From the NCBI RefSeq assembly GCF_029910095.1, contig NZ_CP094526.1, forward strand, positions 2,170,001 through 2,234,000: a stretch of DNA of 64,000 bases, given 5' to 3'. The notes beneath the pieces were generated by a model that had not been told where the DNA came from, did not search any database, and saw nothing but the letters and a program-made list of their open reading frames with translations. This stretch comes from Bradyrhizobium sp. ISRA464. GTDB lineage: Bacteria > Pseudomonadota > Alphaproteobacteria > Rhizobiales > Xanthobacteraceae. The position numbers and the translations under genes were made by a program. This document shows positions 18,412 to 27,356 of the stretch, one piece after another (the first letter of the stretch is position 1; the number at the start of each line of letters is the position of its first letter).

Positions 18412-18745
18412 CCCGGCGCAAGCTTCGATACCGGGCACTGCGTGTCGTCGGTCGGATGCTGCCTCAAGGCCGGTGGCGTCATCACACCGGATTGTCGTGC
18501 CGGATGGCTTTGCGCCGCTGCCTGTGCTCCCCGTAAATATCCGGGCGCGCGACAAAATACCTCATGCCGATCTGACGGCGCGGACGTGCCATGGCCGAAG
18601 TCGCTACGTGTTCTTAACCTCGGGCCGATTCAATCGCGGCCGGCGAGTGATCGTGCGACGACACAACTCAATACTGACGCTCCGCCCAATTAAGCCATTC
18701 ATCCTCGGGCTCATGCCAAACATTATTGATCGAAGGAATAGACGT
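18412..18745. other. Non-coding region ahead of the chemoreceptor gene
   Basis: 334 bp without a supported gene. The reading frame of the chemoreceptor stays open through it but codes for nothing like a sensor protein. It should contain the chemoreceptor promoter; only the ribosome site AAGGAA (18734-18739) is clear. Confidence 0.5.
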
Positions 18746-20440
18746 ATGCTCTCCCGCCTTTCAATTCGCAACAAGATCGCCATTGTCATTTCGCTGCTTC
18801 TCGCCGGCATGACCGGCATGGGCTTGCTTGCAATCCTGAAGATGCGCGACATCAATTCCAAGACTGTCGAGATTCAGAACGGCTGGCTGCCCGGCGTGCG
18901 CACGCTCGGCGATTTGCGCGCCGGCGCCAACAATTATCGCAGCATCCTGCGCGGACACATGCTGTCGGAGACGGCCGAGGCGAAGGCGGAGGCCGAGACG
19001 CGCCTGAGGGCGCAGGTGGAGCTCAGCAACAAGACGCGACAGGCATATGAGAAGCTGATCACCTCGCCCGAAGAGCGGGCGGCCTATGCGGAATGGGCGC
19101 GCGAATGGGATGTCTACATGCAGCTCGCGGAGAAGGTCATCGCGCTCTCGCGCGCCAATGAAGCCGGTGGCCTGCCCCGCGAAGCGGTTAAGCTGAACGA
19201 GGCGCAGGCCATTCCGCAGGGACAAAAGGCGGACGCGCTGATCGCCAAGAGCGTCGAGCTCATGAATGCAGGAGCCAACACCGCGGGAGCGGAGGCGGCG
19301 AAGAACTATGACTCGGCGTTGATGATCATCATCTCCATCATCGGCGTGGCGACCGTGGTTGGCGCCGGCATCGGCATCTATCTGGTGAGGGAGGTCTCGA
19401 GCGGCATTGCCTCGATCGTGAAACCGATGCAGGCGCTTGGCGCGGGCGATTTGACGGCCGTCGTGCCGCATCAGGGCGAGAGGACCGAGATCGGCTCCAT
19501 GGCCGACGCGTTGCAGGTGTTCAAGCAGGCGTTGATCGACAAGCGCGCAGCCGACGAGGCCGCCGCGGCGGACGCCGAAGCCAAGATTGAGCGCGGTCAG
19601 CGCGTCGACCGGATCACCCGCGAGTTCGAGGCGATGATCGGCGAAATCGTCGAGACAGTCTCCTCGGCTTCGACCGAGCTGGAGGCATCCGCCGTCACGT
19701 TGACGGCGACGGCCGAGCGCTCACAGCATCTCGCAACCTCCGTTGCCGCCGCCTCGGAGCAGGCGTCGACCAATGTGCAATCCGTGGCGTCGGCAACCGA
19801 GGAGATGGCAGCGTCGGTCACGGAGATCGGTCGCCGGGTGCAGGAATCCGCCGATATCGCCAGTCACGCCGTCGGGCAGGCCCGCAAGACCAACGATCGC
19901 GTCGGCGAACTCGCCAGCGCCGCCGCCCGGATTGGCGATGTGGTCGAGCTGATCACCAGTATCGCCGGCCAGACCAATCTTCTGGCACTGAACGCCACCA
20001 TCGAGGCCGCGCGCGCAGGGGAAGCCGGCCGAGGGTTCGCTGTGGTCGCGTCGGAAGTGAAGGCTCTGGCCGAGCAGACCGCCCGGGCGACAGGTGAGAT
20101 CAGCGTGCAGATCTCCGGCATTCAGGCGGCGACGCAGGAGTCGGTGGAGGCGATCAAGCAGGTCGGCGACACCATCGGCCGCATGTCCGAGATCGCATCG
20201 ACGATCGCGTCCGCGGTCGAAGAGCAGGGCGCTGCCACGCAAGAAATCTCGCGGAACGTGCAGCAGGCCGCGCAGGGGACCAGGCAGGTGTCGTCGGACG
20301 TCATCGATGTGGAGCGTGGCGCCGGCGAAACGGGCTCCGCCTCGTCGCAGGTTCTGTCCGCGGCGCAATCGCTGTCGTCCGACAGCACGCGGCTGAAGGT
20401 CGAGGTGAGCAGGTTCCTGGACGCGGTGCGCGCGGCTTGA
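18746..20440 (+). CDS. Methyl-accepting chemotaxis protein
   Basis: 564 residues from the ATG at 18746. TM1 about 9-31, a four-helix-bundle sensory domain of about 160 residues, TM2 about 191-214 ([21 protein letters not shown]), a HAMP domain (to about 265), then the signalling coiled coil with the hairpin tip [20 protein letters not shown] (about 412-431). Such receptors control the CheA kinase and flagellar or other responses. The end (FLDAVRAA) has no CheR-binding pentapeptide. Repeated (A/S)(T/S)ELE.. and QE(S/I) helices fit methylation sites. The ligand is unknown. Confidence 0.93.
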   Translation: MLSRLSIRNKIAIVISLLLAGMTGMGLLAILKMRDINSKTVEIQNGWLPGVRTLGDLRAGANNYRSILRGHMLSETAEAKAEAETRLRAQVELSNKTRQAYEKLITSPEERAAYAEWAREWDVYMQLAEKVIALSRANEAGGLPREAVKLNEAQAIPQGQKADALIAKSVELMNAGANTAGAEAAKNYDSALMIIISIIGVATVVGAGIGIYLVREVSSGIASIVKPMQALGAGDLTAVVPHQGERTEIGSMADALQVFKQALIDKRAADEAAAADAEAKIERGQRVDRITREFEAMIGEIVETVSSASTELEASAVTLTATAERSQHLATSVAAASEQASTNVQSVASATEEMAASVTEIGRRVQESADIASHAVGQARKTNDRVGELASAAARIGDVVELITSIAGQTNLLALNATIEAARAGEAGRGFAVVASEVKALAEQTARATGEISVQISGIQAATQESVEAIKQVGDTIGRMSEIASTIASAVEEQGAATQEISRNVQQAAQGTRQVSSDVIDVERGAGETGSASSQVLSAAQSLSSDSTRLKVEVSRFLDAVRAA

Positions 20441-20461
20441 GATACACGGACGGCTCGGCCG

Positions 20462-22165
20462 TCACCGCGCGTCGGCCGATGCCTGGCCGCCAAGCGCACG
20501 CAGGGCTTCGTCGACGCTGTGGAAGACGTGATCCCTCGGCAGGACATCGTAGAGGTTGAAGCGTTCGAACGCGTCCTGCGCGCGTGTCGATTCCAGCCGG
20601 GCGATCGCCACTGTAACGCCGTCGTCGCGGCATTCGCGGAACAAATCGTGCAGGGCCTGCGCGGCGGTGAAGTCGATCTCGACGATGCCGCTGGCCTCGA
20701 TCACCAGCAGCCGCGGCTTCGGTGTCGATGCTCCGATCATCTTGATCACGTCGCTGTGGAAGTTCGCGGCGTTGAGGAATGATAGCGGCGCCTGCTGGCC
20801 GACGACGACAATTCCGGGCCGGTGCCCGCCGGCGACATCCCGGCTCGCCGGCCACCAGATCGTCGTGCCGGGCACGTGAACGAACTCGACGAGCCGGCCG
20901 CGCGTCGTGGTCCAGATGCCGTGCAGCAGCGACAGCGCGATGCCGACGGCGACGCCTTGCTCGATCGGCAGCACGATGATCGCGGCGGCGGTCGCCACCA
21001 CGAGCAGGAATTCGTAGAACGACTGCCGGAAGATGGTGACGATCTGCTTGACGCGGATGATGCGTAGCGCGACGAACAGCAGCACGCCGCCGAGCGCGGC
21101 ATCCGGCACGTGCTGCAGCAGCGTCGCGCCGAACGCCAGCAGCGCGAGCACGATCGCCGCGGCAAACAGCCCGGCAAGTTGGGTGCGTCCGCGGGTCTCC
21201 GACACGATGCCGGTGCGCGGCGGGCTGGCATTGACGGGAAAGGCGCCGAACACCCCGGACAGCAGGCTGCCGACGCCAGCGCCGAGGAAGTCGCGGTCGA
21301 CATCGGCCGGCTTGTCCGGGTCGGAGAGGAAGGAGCGCGTCGTCGCCGCCGTCTGCACCATCACGACGATTGCGATCAGCAGCGCCAGCGACAACAGCTT
21401 CACCCAGCGCTCCGGGGCGAGGTCGGGAAACGACGGATTCGGCAGCGTTCCCGGCACAGTGCCGACCACGCTGACGCCCTTGCTTTCGAGATGGCCGGCG
21501 ATCACGGCGACGGTGGCGGCGACGAGACCGATCAGCGCACCCGGAATGCGCGCGCTGATCGCCTCGGATCCGGCGACGAGCGCCAGCACGCCGAGGCCGA
21601 TCGCCAGCGTGTAGGGATTGGTCAGGCCGAGCTCCTGGGCGAGAACCCCGAGCTTGTAGAGCGTCGCTCCGTCGGGGGTGCGCAGGCCGAGCACGCCGGG
21701 CAGCTGCGAGACCAGGATGTGGACCGAGATGCCGGCGAGGAAGCCGACCGTCACCGGCGTCGACAGCAGGTTGGCGATCCAGCCGAGCTGGAACAGGCTG
21801 CCGGCGATCATGATCACGCCGACTATCAGCGCCAGCGCCATCGCGAGCGCCTGATAGTCGGGCGAGCCCGATGTTGCCATCAGCGCCAGGCCGCCGGCGA
21901 AGATCGGCGTGATGGTGGAATCGGCGCCGCAGGACAGGAAGCGATTGGCGCCGAACATCGCAAAGCCGAGCGAGCCCGCGACGAAGGCGAAGAAGCCGAT
22001 TTGCGGCGAGAAGCCGCCGAGCCGCGAGGTCGCCATCTGCTCGGGGATCGCGATCGCGGCAAGGGTCAGCCCGGCGATCAGGTCGCCCGGCAGGTCGCTC
22101 GGCCGGAACGCGGCGAGCGAACGGAAGATCGGCCAGTTGGCGTGTGTGGGGTGATCCTGGCCCAT
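20462..22165 (-). CDS. SulP/SLC26 anion transporter with STAS domain
   Basis: 567 residues. The N-terminal part has the SulP hallmark DLIAGLTLAAIAIPEQMATSRLGG (about 27-50) and some ten to twelve membrane segments; the last 130 residues are a cytoplasmic STAS domain (LVIEASGIVEIDFTAAQALHDLF). The family carries sulfate, bicarbonate or organic acids at the inner membrane; the substrate cannot be assigned. It is convergent with the chemoreceptor gene, 21 bp between stops. Confidence 0.9.
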   Translation of the reverse strand: MGQDHPTHANWPIFRSLAAFRPSDLPGDLIAGLTLAAIAIPEQMATSRLGGFSPQIGFFAFVAGSLGFAMFGANRFLSCGADSTITPIFAGGLALMATSGSPDYQALAMALALIVGVIMIAGSLFQLGWIANLLSTPVTVGFLAGISVHILVSQLPGVLGLRTPDGATLYKLGVLAQELGLTNPYTLAIGLGVLALVAGSEAISARIPGALIGLVAATVAVIAGHLESKGVSVVGTVPGTLPNPSFPDLAPERWVKLLSLALLIAIVVMVQTAATTRSFLSDPDKPADVDRDFLGAGVGSLLSGVFGAFPVNASPPRTGIVSETRGRTQLAGLFAAAIVLALLAFGATLLQHVPDAALGGVLLFVALRIIRVKQIVTIFRQSFYEFLLVVATAAAIIVLPIEQGVAVGIALSLLHGIWTTTRGRLVEFVHVPGTTIWWPASRDVAGGHRPGIVVVGQQAPLSFLNAANFHSDVIKMIGASTPKPRLLVIEASGIVEIDFTAAQALHDLFRECRDDGVTVAIARLESTRAQDAFERFNLYDVLPRDHVFHSVDEALRALGGQASADAR

Positions 22166-22284
22166 CGGTCCGCGCTCTCCTCGGCTGTGATGCCCTTAGG
22201 AAATAGCCCACATCGTGTGGCGAAAAGCCAGCGGAGTTGTGCGTGAACGGTCGCGAAAGCGTCGCCCCAACGGAGGGACGTCCG

Positions 22285-22371
22285 CGTCATTGCGAGCGGA
22301 GCCAAGCAATCCACCGCGCCAGACACGCGGAAGCATGGATTGCTTCGTCGCGATCGCCCCTCGCAATGACG
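22285..22371. repeat. Dispersed CGTCATTGCGAG palindrome, copy 1
   Basis: Starts CGTCATTGCGAGCGGAGCC, has AAGCAATCC...GGATTGCTTCG as an internal inverted pair, and ends CCTCGCAATGACG. A close relative is at 29966-30051. Confidence 0.75.
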
Positions 22372-22405
22372 AAGCGGCAAGCGTTCGAGCCTCTCGGGAG
22401 ACGGC

Positions 22406-23137
22406 CTAGCCGATATTTTGCAGCGCCGGGAAGGTCTCGAGCAGCCAGACGCTGACGCTGGAGACGGCACCGGTCAGGAAGCCGATGCCGGTGACCACCA
22501 TCAAGACGCCCATCACCCGCTCCACGGTGTCGAGGTGGCCCTTCATCCGCGCGAACAGCGACGAGAACTGCTTGATCATGAACGCTGCGAGCAGGAAGGG
22601 GATGCCGAGCCCGGCGGAATAGACCGCGAGCAGCCCGGCGCCCTTGGTCACGGTGGCTGTGGACGCCGCGATCGAGAGGATCGCCGCCAGGATCGGTCCG
22701 ATGCACGGCGTCCAGCCGAAGGCGAAGGCCAGGCCCATGACATAGGCGCCCCACAGCCCGACCGGTTTGGGCGCGGTCAGCCGCCCCTCGCGCATCAGGA
22801 GGCCGATCCGGGTCACGCCCAGGAAGTGCAGGCCCATGACGATGATGACGATGCCGGCCAGGATCGACAGCTCCGCCGACCAGGCGCGCACCAGGCTGCC
22901 GACGAAGGAGGCGCTGGCGCCGAGCGCGACGAACACGGTGGAGAAGCCGAGCACGAACATCAGCGCCGCCGTCATCACCGCGCGCTTGGAGGTCGCGGTC
23001 GCGCCGTCCTGGTTGACCTGCTCGATGGTCGCGCCGGTCAGATAGATCAGATAGGGCGGCACCAGCGGCAGCACGCAGGGCGACAAGAAGCTGACAAGGC
23101 CGGCGATCAGGGCTGCCGGAATCGAGACGTCGTGCAT
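22406..23137 (-). CDS. ccdA: CcdA-type thiol/disulfide transmembrane protein
   Basis: 243 residues from the ATG at 23137 (GAAGG upstream). Six membrane segments. The two redox cysteines are in FLSPCVLPLVPPY (about residue 22) and FGWTPCIGPILAA (about 142), the conserved pair of CcdA/DsbD-beta proteins. It moves electrons from cytoplasmic thioredoxin to periplasmic partners, usually for c-type cytochrome maturation. No cytochrome genes are adjacent. Confidence 0.92.
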   Translation of the reverse strand: MHDVSIPAALIAGLVSFLSPCVLPLVPPYLIYLTGATIEQVNQDGATATSKRAVMTAALMFVLGFSTVFVALGASASFVGSLVRAWSAELSILAGIVIIVMGLHFLGVTRIGLLMREGRLTAPKPVGLWGAYVMGLAFAFGWTPCIGPILAAILSIAASTATVTKGAGLLAVYSAGLGIPFLLAAFMIKQFSSLFARMKGHLDTVERVMGVLMVVTGIGFLTGAVSSVSVWLLETFPALQNIG

Positions 23138-23468
23138 CAATGAACCTTCGCAGGTGGTTGTCCAGTCTTGGCGTGTACGCCGCCAACAATCCAGAAGTTT
23201 CGTCGCATGCCTCTTCAACTATGGTCACAGACCCGTGTCCGGGCGCCGCGCTAGGGGCGGGTGGCGAAACAATCTCGGATATGTTCCGTATTGCGGTAAA
23301 GAAACCGCTGATACGGACCTGATCCATGCGCATTGGCATCCGCAGCGCCATTTCCGCCCCGGTGCTGAACCTCGATCGTGGTCAGCGCCGTCGGGGTGCA
23401 CCTGCTATGGTGGCGCACCGCACAAAGGGTGAGCCAGACGGCTTGAGAATTGGCCGCCGATGCAAACG
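23138..23468. other. Intergenic region with one hairpin
   Basis: 331 bp between the end of the protease gene and ccdA, both on the minus strand. It holds an imperfect hairpin at 23286-23316 (CCGTAT.GCGGT / ACCGC..ATACGG, loop AAAGAA), which may end the protease transcript. No supported coding sequence. Confidence 0.5.
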
Positions 23469-25502
23469 CTATGGGGCGTCCAGGTTACCTCCGCCGCGTT
23501 TACCAATTTCCGCCGGCGTGCCGGGAGGGTTGGTTGGCTGCAGGGGAGTCGCGTCGGCGATCTCCCGCGCGAATTGAGGCGCTGCAGCGCTGGTGCCTGC
23601 GAGTCTGAACACCGAGCCGCTCCTGTTGCCTCCACCACGTACGCCGGAGAGCGCGTACGAGTCGTCGCAGGGAAGCACGAAATCCGGGCCGCGGCGAAGC
23701 GCGAGTGGTCCGCTGCGCGCGGGGCCGGCCGAGGAATAGGTCGATTTGCGTCCATTCGACAGAATGTAACCGCCGGCCACGTGTATCCCCGCGTCTTCGG
23801 CGGTCGCAATCCCGTTGAGGGTGCCGTCGCGGCGGACCAGCGATCCGCTCCTGTCGAACTCCCCCTCGGCGCGGATACAACTGGCTTCGGCCGACCGAGT
23901 TCGTTCCCAGCTCGGGTCGACAAAAGAGGAAGCCTTGGCGCCCGACATCACGCCCATATTGGGGTCAGTACGTGCCACAAAGGCGTGAAGCTCCACAGCA
24001 GCGCGGATGCCGGTGACCTTGACAGTCCAGTCGCCATGTTCGGCTGCGGCGATCTTCGGCGCGACGACGGTTGGTTCGACCTGCAGCCGCCACATCGTAT
24101 CATCGCCCCAGACGATTGGGACGTCGACCCCGGCAGGCGCAACCGGGACGGAGGTGAGACCGGAGGAAAGCGGAGGCGACGGCGCATAGACAACGCCGCT
24201 GGGCGAGGTAAGGGTAACGACGACACCGCCGGCATCGGCCGTCTTCATCCATACTTCCGCAAAGCACAACACTGAATTGTCGGGCGGAAGCCGCCAAGTC
24301 CATTCGATATGATTGGGGCGCGAGTAGTCTCGCGTAAAGGCGACGTGGCCCTCACTCAGATAGGAATTGCCCGCCGCCAGCACGATCTCGAGCTGCGGCT
24401 TTCCGTTGGCACCATTGAATTCCGAGACCATCGCAGCGAGCGCCGCCTCGAGTTCCGATGTGCCATCGTGCGGGCCGGTCGTCGGACCGTAGCTGAGGTT
24501 GACGATGACGCGCTCGGTCTTGTTCGGGTCGGCATGCGAGAGGATGTACCGGATGCCGTCAAGGACGTAAGCCTTGAGCCAAACGCCGGTCGCATCCTTG
24601 ATGCAGATTTCGGGGAATTGCACGAACACCACATCGATGCTCGACGCAGGATCCGTGGCGCTGTGCCAACTCGGCGGATCGCGGCGGTCGCTTGCAGGGC
24701 CGATCCGTGACGAGGTCGGGATACGACCCGCGAGCACATCCATCACATGTGCGCCGTGTGACGACCGGCCCTTCAGGCTGGTGAAGCCGGCATCGGCGTA
24801 GCAGCCGTCTTCGTCGACGCTGCCGGACGGCGTCGAGTGCAACTGGATCCATTCGTCGAGGCCGACCTGTCGCGCGGGCTCGCCGGGCGCGTCCGAGGCG
24901 CGCTGGAATTCGAGGCCGTAGTTGAAATCCTGCAGCGGCTCCCCAAACAGGCATTGGTTGCCGGCGCCATCCCTGACCTGGACCGGTTGTCGGCCCTGGT
25001 TCTGGTCCCAGATGGCGCGTACCCGCGTGGTGAGGCCGGCATTTGCCGTCTGCCTGAGAAACTGCGCGGCAGCGAACGGGCAGCCGTCGTCGAGCATGCC
25101 AATCAGGAGCGGTCTCACCAATCGCTTGCCTGGCCCCACGCGACTGATGATCCTCCGCTTGGTGAGTGCCGCCACCGGCGACGGCTTCACCGGTAGCGAG
25201 AGCTCCACTCGGGAGACGTACTCATCCCAGATCGACAGCCCGATTGCGTTGAGCACCGCCGCCTTGTCGGTGCGAAGCGTAGCATATCGCGTGCTGTCGA
25301 GGGCCGGGCCGACCTCGACGTGGAATCCGGCCCTCCTCATCTTTCTCCGGAATGCAACCGTCATATCGGCCTGTTTGAATTCCGCGAGGAAGAACAGCCT
25401 GTGTCGTTTATTTTCATCGAAGAATTCGAAATTCTTGAAATTCACCGAGAGCGCGTACCGGAGATACGGGCCAAAGCATTTCGGCAGGTCGTATTTGGGC
25501 AT
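23469..25502 (-). CDS. Subtilisin-like (S8) serine protease
   Basis: 677 residues, no evident signal peptide. Catalytic triad by motif: Asp138 in IGMLDDGCPF, His249 in GRSSHGAHVMDVLAG, Ser638 in RLAGTSAAAPQ; oxyanion Asn379 in VLAAGNSY. About 130 residues precede the catalytic domain and may be a prodomain or recognition domain. An insert of about 220 residues between the Asn and Ser blocks has a beta-rich part (WTWRLPPDNSVLCFAEVWM). GGAGG lies eight bases before the ATG. It follows the haloperoxidase-like gene by 39 bp and belongs to the same cluster. Cytoplasmic location is suggested by the lack of an export signal. Confidence 0.85.
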   Translation of the reverse strand: MPKYDLPKCFGPYLRYALSVNFKNFEFFDENKRHRLFFLAEFKQADMTVAFRRKMRRAGFHVEVGPALDSTRYATLRTDKAAVLNAIGLSIWDEYVSRVELSLPVKPSPVAALTKRRIISRVGPGKRLVRPLLIGMLDDGCPFAAAQFLRQTANAGLTTRVRAIWDQNQGRQPVQVRDGAGNQCLFGEPLQDFNYGLEFQRASDAPGEPARQVGLDEWIQLHSTPSGSVDEDGCYADAGFTSLKGRSSHGAHVMDVLAGRIPTSSRIGPASDRRDPPSWHSATDPASSIDVVFVQFPEICIKDATGVWLKAYVLDGIRYILSHADPNKTERVIVNLSYGPTTGPHDGTSELEAALAAMVSEFNGANGKPQLEIVLAAGNSYLSEGHVAFTRDYSRPNHIEWTWRLPPDNSVLCFAEVWMKTADAGGVVVTLTSPSGVVYAPSPPLSSGLTSVPVAPAGVDVPIVWGDDTMWRLQVEPTVVAPKIAAAEHGDWTVKVTGIRAAVELHAFVARTDPNMGVMSGAKASSFVDPSWERTRSAEASCIRAEGEFDRSGSLVRRDGTLNGIATAEDAGIHVAGGYILSNGRKSTYSSAGPARSGPLALRRGPDFVLPCDDSYALSGVRGGGNRSGSVFRLAGTSAAAPQFAREIADATPLQPTNPPGTPAEIGKRGGGNLDAP

Positions 25503-25541
25503 GGAACATCCTCCGCTTCGGGTTGCAGGACGCTGCCTCGC

Positions 25542-26525
25542 CTATGGGAATCTGCCCATCCACTCATATTGCGCAGCGTCCCAAAGATGCTCCATCAAGT
25601 TGGATTTCATGATATTCGCGCCCGCGGCTTCGGAATAAAATGCGCTGCCGTGGATGTTTTGGCTTCCACTGAACGGATTGAAATCTGTGTGCGGGGCGTT
25701 GTCGATTCCGGCGGCGAGGAATTTGCGGCGCCGAAATTTGTGGCCTGACTTGCAACGCCCGACGAAGTATTCACCAAGGGCAATACCCAGCATCCGTCCT
25801 GCCATGCTGTCGACGGGGAAGTGGACTCCGGCGATCACGCGGTTGGTCGTGATGCGTGCCGCCTGGCGCTCGAGCTGGTCGATGACCATCTTGTGTTTCG
25901 CTGGATTGAGCTCCAGCAACGCTTTCAGCACCTGGACCACCGCGTAAGCCTGCGTTGCATGCCCCATCGGGAAGCTGCCGTGACCCGGGGTCGTGATCAT
26001 CGGCTGCACTTCAGCATTGTATTCGACCGGGCGGTAACAGCCCATCGCATGCTTGAACCGCATTTCCACGTAGACGCAGAATTGCAGCACGAGGTTGATG
26101 AGTTCGAAGGTGCGTCGGGTGCGGTCGGGATGCAGGTAGACGATCGAGGACCAGAACGCGTATTGCGGGTCGATCTGCGCCATGATCTCGGTGGCGCGCT
26201 CGGAGCGTAGTTCGGCCCAGCTCAGCACCAGCGGGATCTGCTTCTCGAAGGTCGTCCGCTTCGGACGTCCGACCTCCGCGATCAGGGATGCGGACGACAG
26301 GACCTGGAAAGCGTGACCGGCCGGCGCTTTGCGAAGCGTTATCCCTTGCATCATCTCGCCGATCGCGATGTAAGCGCGAACCCACGGCTCCCAGCGCTCC
26401 AATTGCAGTCTGTCATCGATCCCCGGCAGTGGCGGCGCGTAGCAATGATGCTCGGGGACGATCGTACCTTCGCGCCCCAGGATCAGTGCATCGACCATGA
26501 TTGAATTGGCATAGGCGTCGGCCAT
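25542..26525 (-). CDS. Vanadium haloperoxidase/PAP2-like enzyme, 5' end cut by IS
   Basis: The surviving frame gives 327 residues from ATG 26525. Three PAP2/vanadium-haloperoxidase motifs are spaced as in the family: K158...R165-P166 (KHAMGCYRP), FPMGH at 185-189 and R229...H235...D239 (NRVIAGVHFPVD). The Ser usual before Gly-His is Met here. Either vanadate-dependent halide oxidation or phosphatase activity is possible. The native start is not this ATG: the frame is open 44 codons further (a GGA-repeat tract) to the edge of an IS element, beyond which lie the original start and ribosome site (27292-27309). Removing the element would give about 373 residues. The internal ATG has only a weak ribosome site, so expression is doubtful. 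Confidence 0.82.
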   Translation of the reverse strand: MADAYANSIMVDALILGREGTIVPEHHCYAPPLPGIDDRLQLERWEPWVRAYIAIGEMMQGITLRKAPAGHAFQVLSSASLIAEVGRPKRTTFEKQIPLVLSWAELRSERATEIMAQIDPQYAFWSSIVYLHPDRTRRTFELINLVLQFCVYVEMRFKHAMGCYRPVEYNAEVQPMITTPGHGSFPMGHATQAYAVVQVLKALLELNPAKHKMVIDQLERQAARITTNRVIAGVHFPVDSMAGRMLGIALGEYFVGRCKSGHKFRRRKFLAAGIDNAPHTDFNPFSGSQNIHGSAFYSEAAGANIMKSNLMEHLWDAAQYEWMGRFP

Positions 26526-26657
26526 CGTTCCAAGGAACGATCCTCCAGCTCCGCCGGCTCCTCCGGCCCCACCAGCTCCGCCAGCCCCACCAGCTCCGCC
26601 CGCACCGCCAGCTCCGCCCGCGCCACCTGCGCCGCCTGCCCCGCCTAACCAAGCCTG
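26526..26657 (-). repeat. Tract encoding (Gly-Gly-Ala)11 at the haloperoxidase N-terminus
   Basis: In the frame of the haloperoxidase gene these codons read QAWL, eleven Gly-Gly-Ala triplets, GGS and FLGT. Codon choice varies (GGC, GGA, GGT, GGG; GCT, GCG, GCC, GCA), so it is a selected protein repeat or an old expansion, not a fresh slippage product. The tract would be a flexible glycine-rich arm before the enzyme domain. Confidence 0.85.
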
Positions 26658-27294
26658 CTAAGCCCCCGCCTATGGCGGGGCGAAAACCGGCAGTTCTACA
26701 GCTGCGGGAATGAAGTCATGGAGTCTCCTTGGGGAACCGCCAAGAACCCTCAAGGAGACCATGATGGAAGCAGAGTACAATCATCTTAATCACGCGACTT
26801 GGGAGTGCAAGTACCACGTCGTGTTTACGCCGAAGTACCGCAAGAAGCTGCTGTTCGGGAAGATCAAGCGACATCTGGGCCAGGTATTTCACGATCTGGC
26901 ACGACGGAAGGAGTGCCGGATCGAGGAAGGTCACCTGATGCCGGATCATGTCCACATGCTGATATCGATACCTCCGAAATATTCGGTGGCGCAGATCATC
27001 GGGTATATGAAGGGGAAGAGTTCGATCTGGATCGCGCAGAACGTCGAACGGAAGATGCGAAATTTCCTGGGCCACAAATTCTGGGCACGCGGATATTTTG
27101 TCACGACCGTCGGCCGCGATGAGGAAATGATCCGGGCCTACATCAAGAATCAGGAAATGGCCGACCAGCAACTGGATCAGTTTGAGCTAAAGATTTCAGC
27201 TGCCCCAAAATCCAAGCAATCGTCCTAACATCCCTTAAAACCGCCTTTGGCGGTTCCCAATCAAACCTCCAGCTTTGCTGGAGGTTATTGGCTG
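26658..27294 (+). mobile_element. IS200/IS605-type insertion sequence, about 637 bp
   Basis: Single Y1-transposase gene between subterminal hairpins and no terminal inverted repeats, as for IS200. Left: CCCCGCC-TAT-GGCGGGG (26664-26680). Right: AACCTCCAGC-TTT-GCTGGAGGTT (27264-27286), plus AACCGCC-TTT-GGCGGTT (27239-27255) after the gene. The ends are fixed by the interrupted gene: deleting 26658-27294 (or the same span three bases left, because of a shared CTG) restores the reading frame exactly. No target duplication beyond that ambiguity, in line with single-strand transposition. Confidence 0.87.
26761..27228 (+). CDS. tnpA: IS200-type transposase TnpA
   Basis: 155 residues from the ATG at 26761, with AAGGAG close upstream. 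The HUH nuclease motif is HVHMLISI (about 60-67), with the upstream strand TWECKYHVVFTPKYRKKLLF and the catalytic Tyr in the helix IRAYIKNQE (Tyr near 124). Full length for the family, so the element could still move. It is transcribed against the haloperoxidase gene it interrupts. Confidence 0.94.
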   Translation: MMEAEYNHLNHATWECKYHVVFTPKYRKKLLFGKIKRHLGQVFHDLARRKECRIEEGHLMPDHVHMLISIPPKYSVAQIIGYMKGKSSIWIAQNVERKMRNFLGHKFWARGYFVTTVGRDEEMIRAYIKNQEMADQQLDQFELKISAAPKSKQSS

Positions 27295-27309
27295 TGCCAT
27301 TGCCGCCTC
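27292..27309 (-). other. Original start and ribosome site of the haloperoxidase gene
   Basis: On the minus strand AAGGAGG is followed five bases later by ATG GCA CAG, immediately before the IS right end. CAG is also the first codon on the far side of the element, so the uninterrupted gene read Met-Ala-Gln-Ala-Trp-Leu followed by the GGA tract. With the IS in place this start gives only about 20 codons. Confidence 0.85.
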
Positions 27310-27312
27310 CTT

Positions 27313-27350
27313 ATGGATAAAGTCTGTCTTGATGGATAAAGTCTGTCTTG
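27313..27350. repeat. Perfect 19-bp tandem duplication
   Basis: ATGGATAAAGTCTGTCTTG occurs twice with no gap (27313-27331, 27332-27350), in the 56 bp between the cyclase stop codon and the original haloperoxidase start. Confidence 0.95.
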
Positions 27351-27356
27351 GTGCAA

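Noticed and set aside
26413..26652. Arg/Trp/Gly-rich minus frame over the GGA tract
   Set aside because: It is another frame of the GGA-coding repeat; the frame continuous with the haloperoxidase is the meaningful one.
26526..26657. Possible CRISPR or VNTR array
   Set aside because: The periodicity is 9 bp and follows codon boundaries; no spacers exist.
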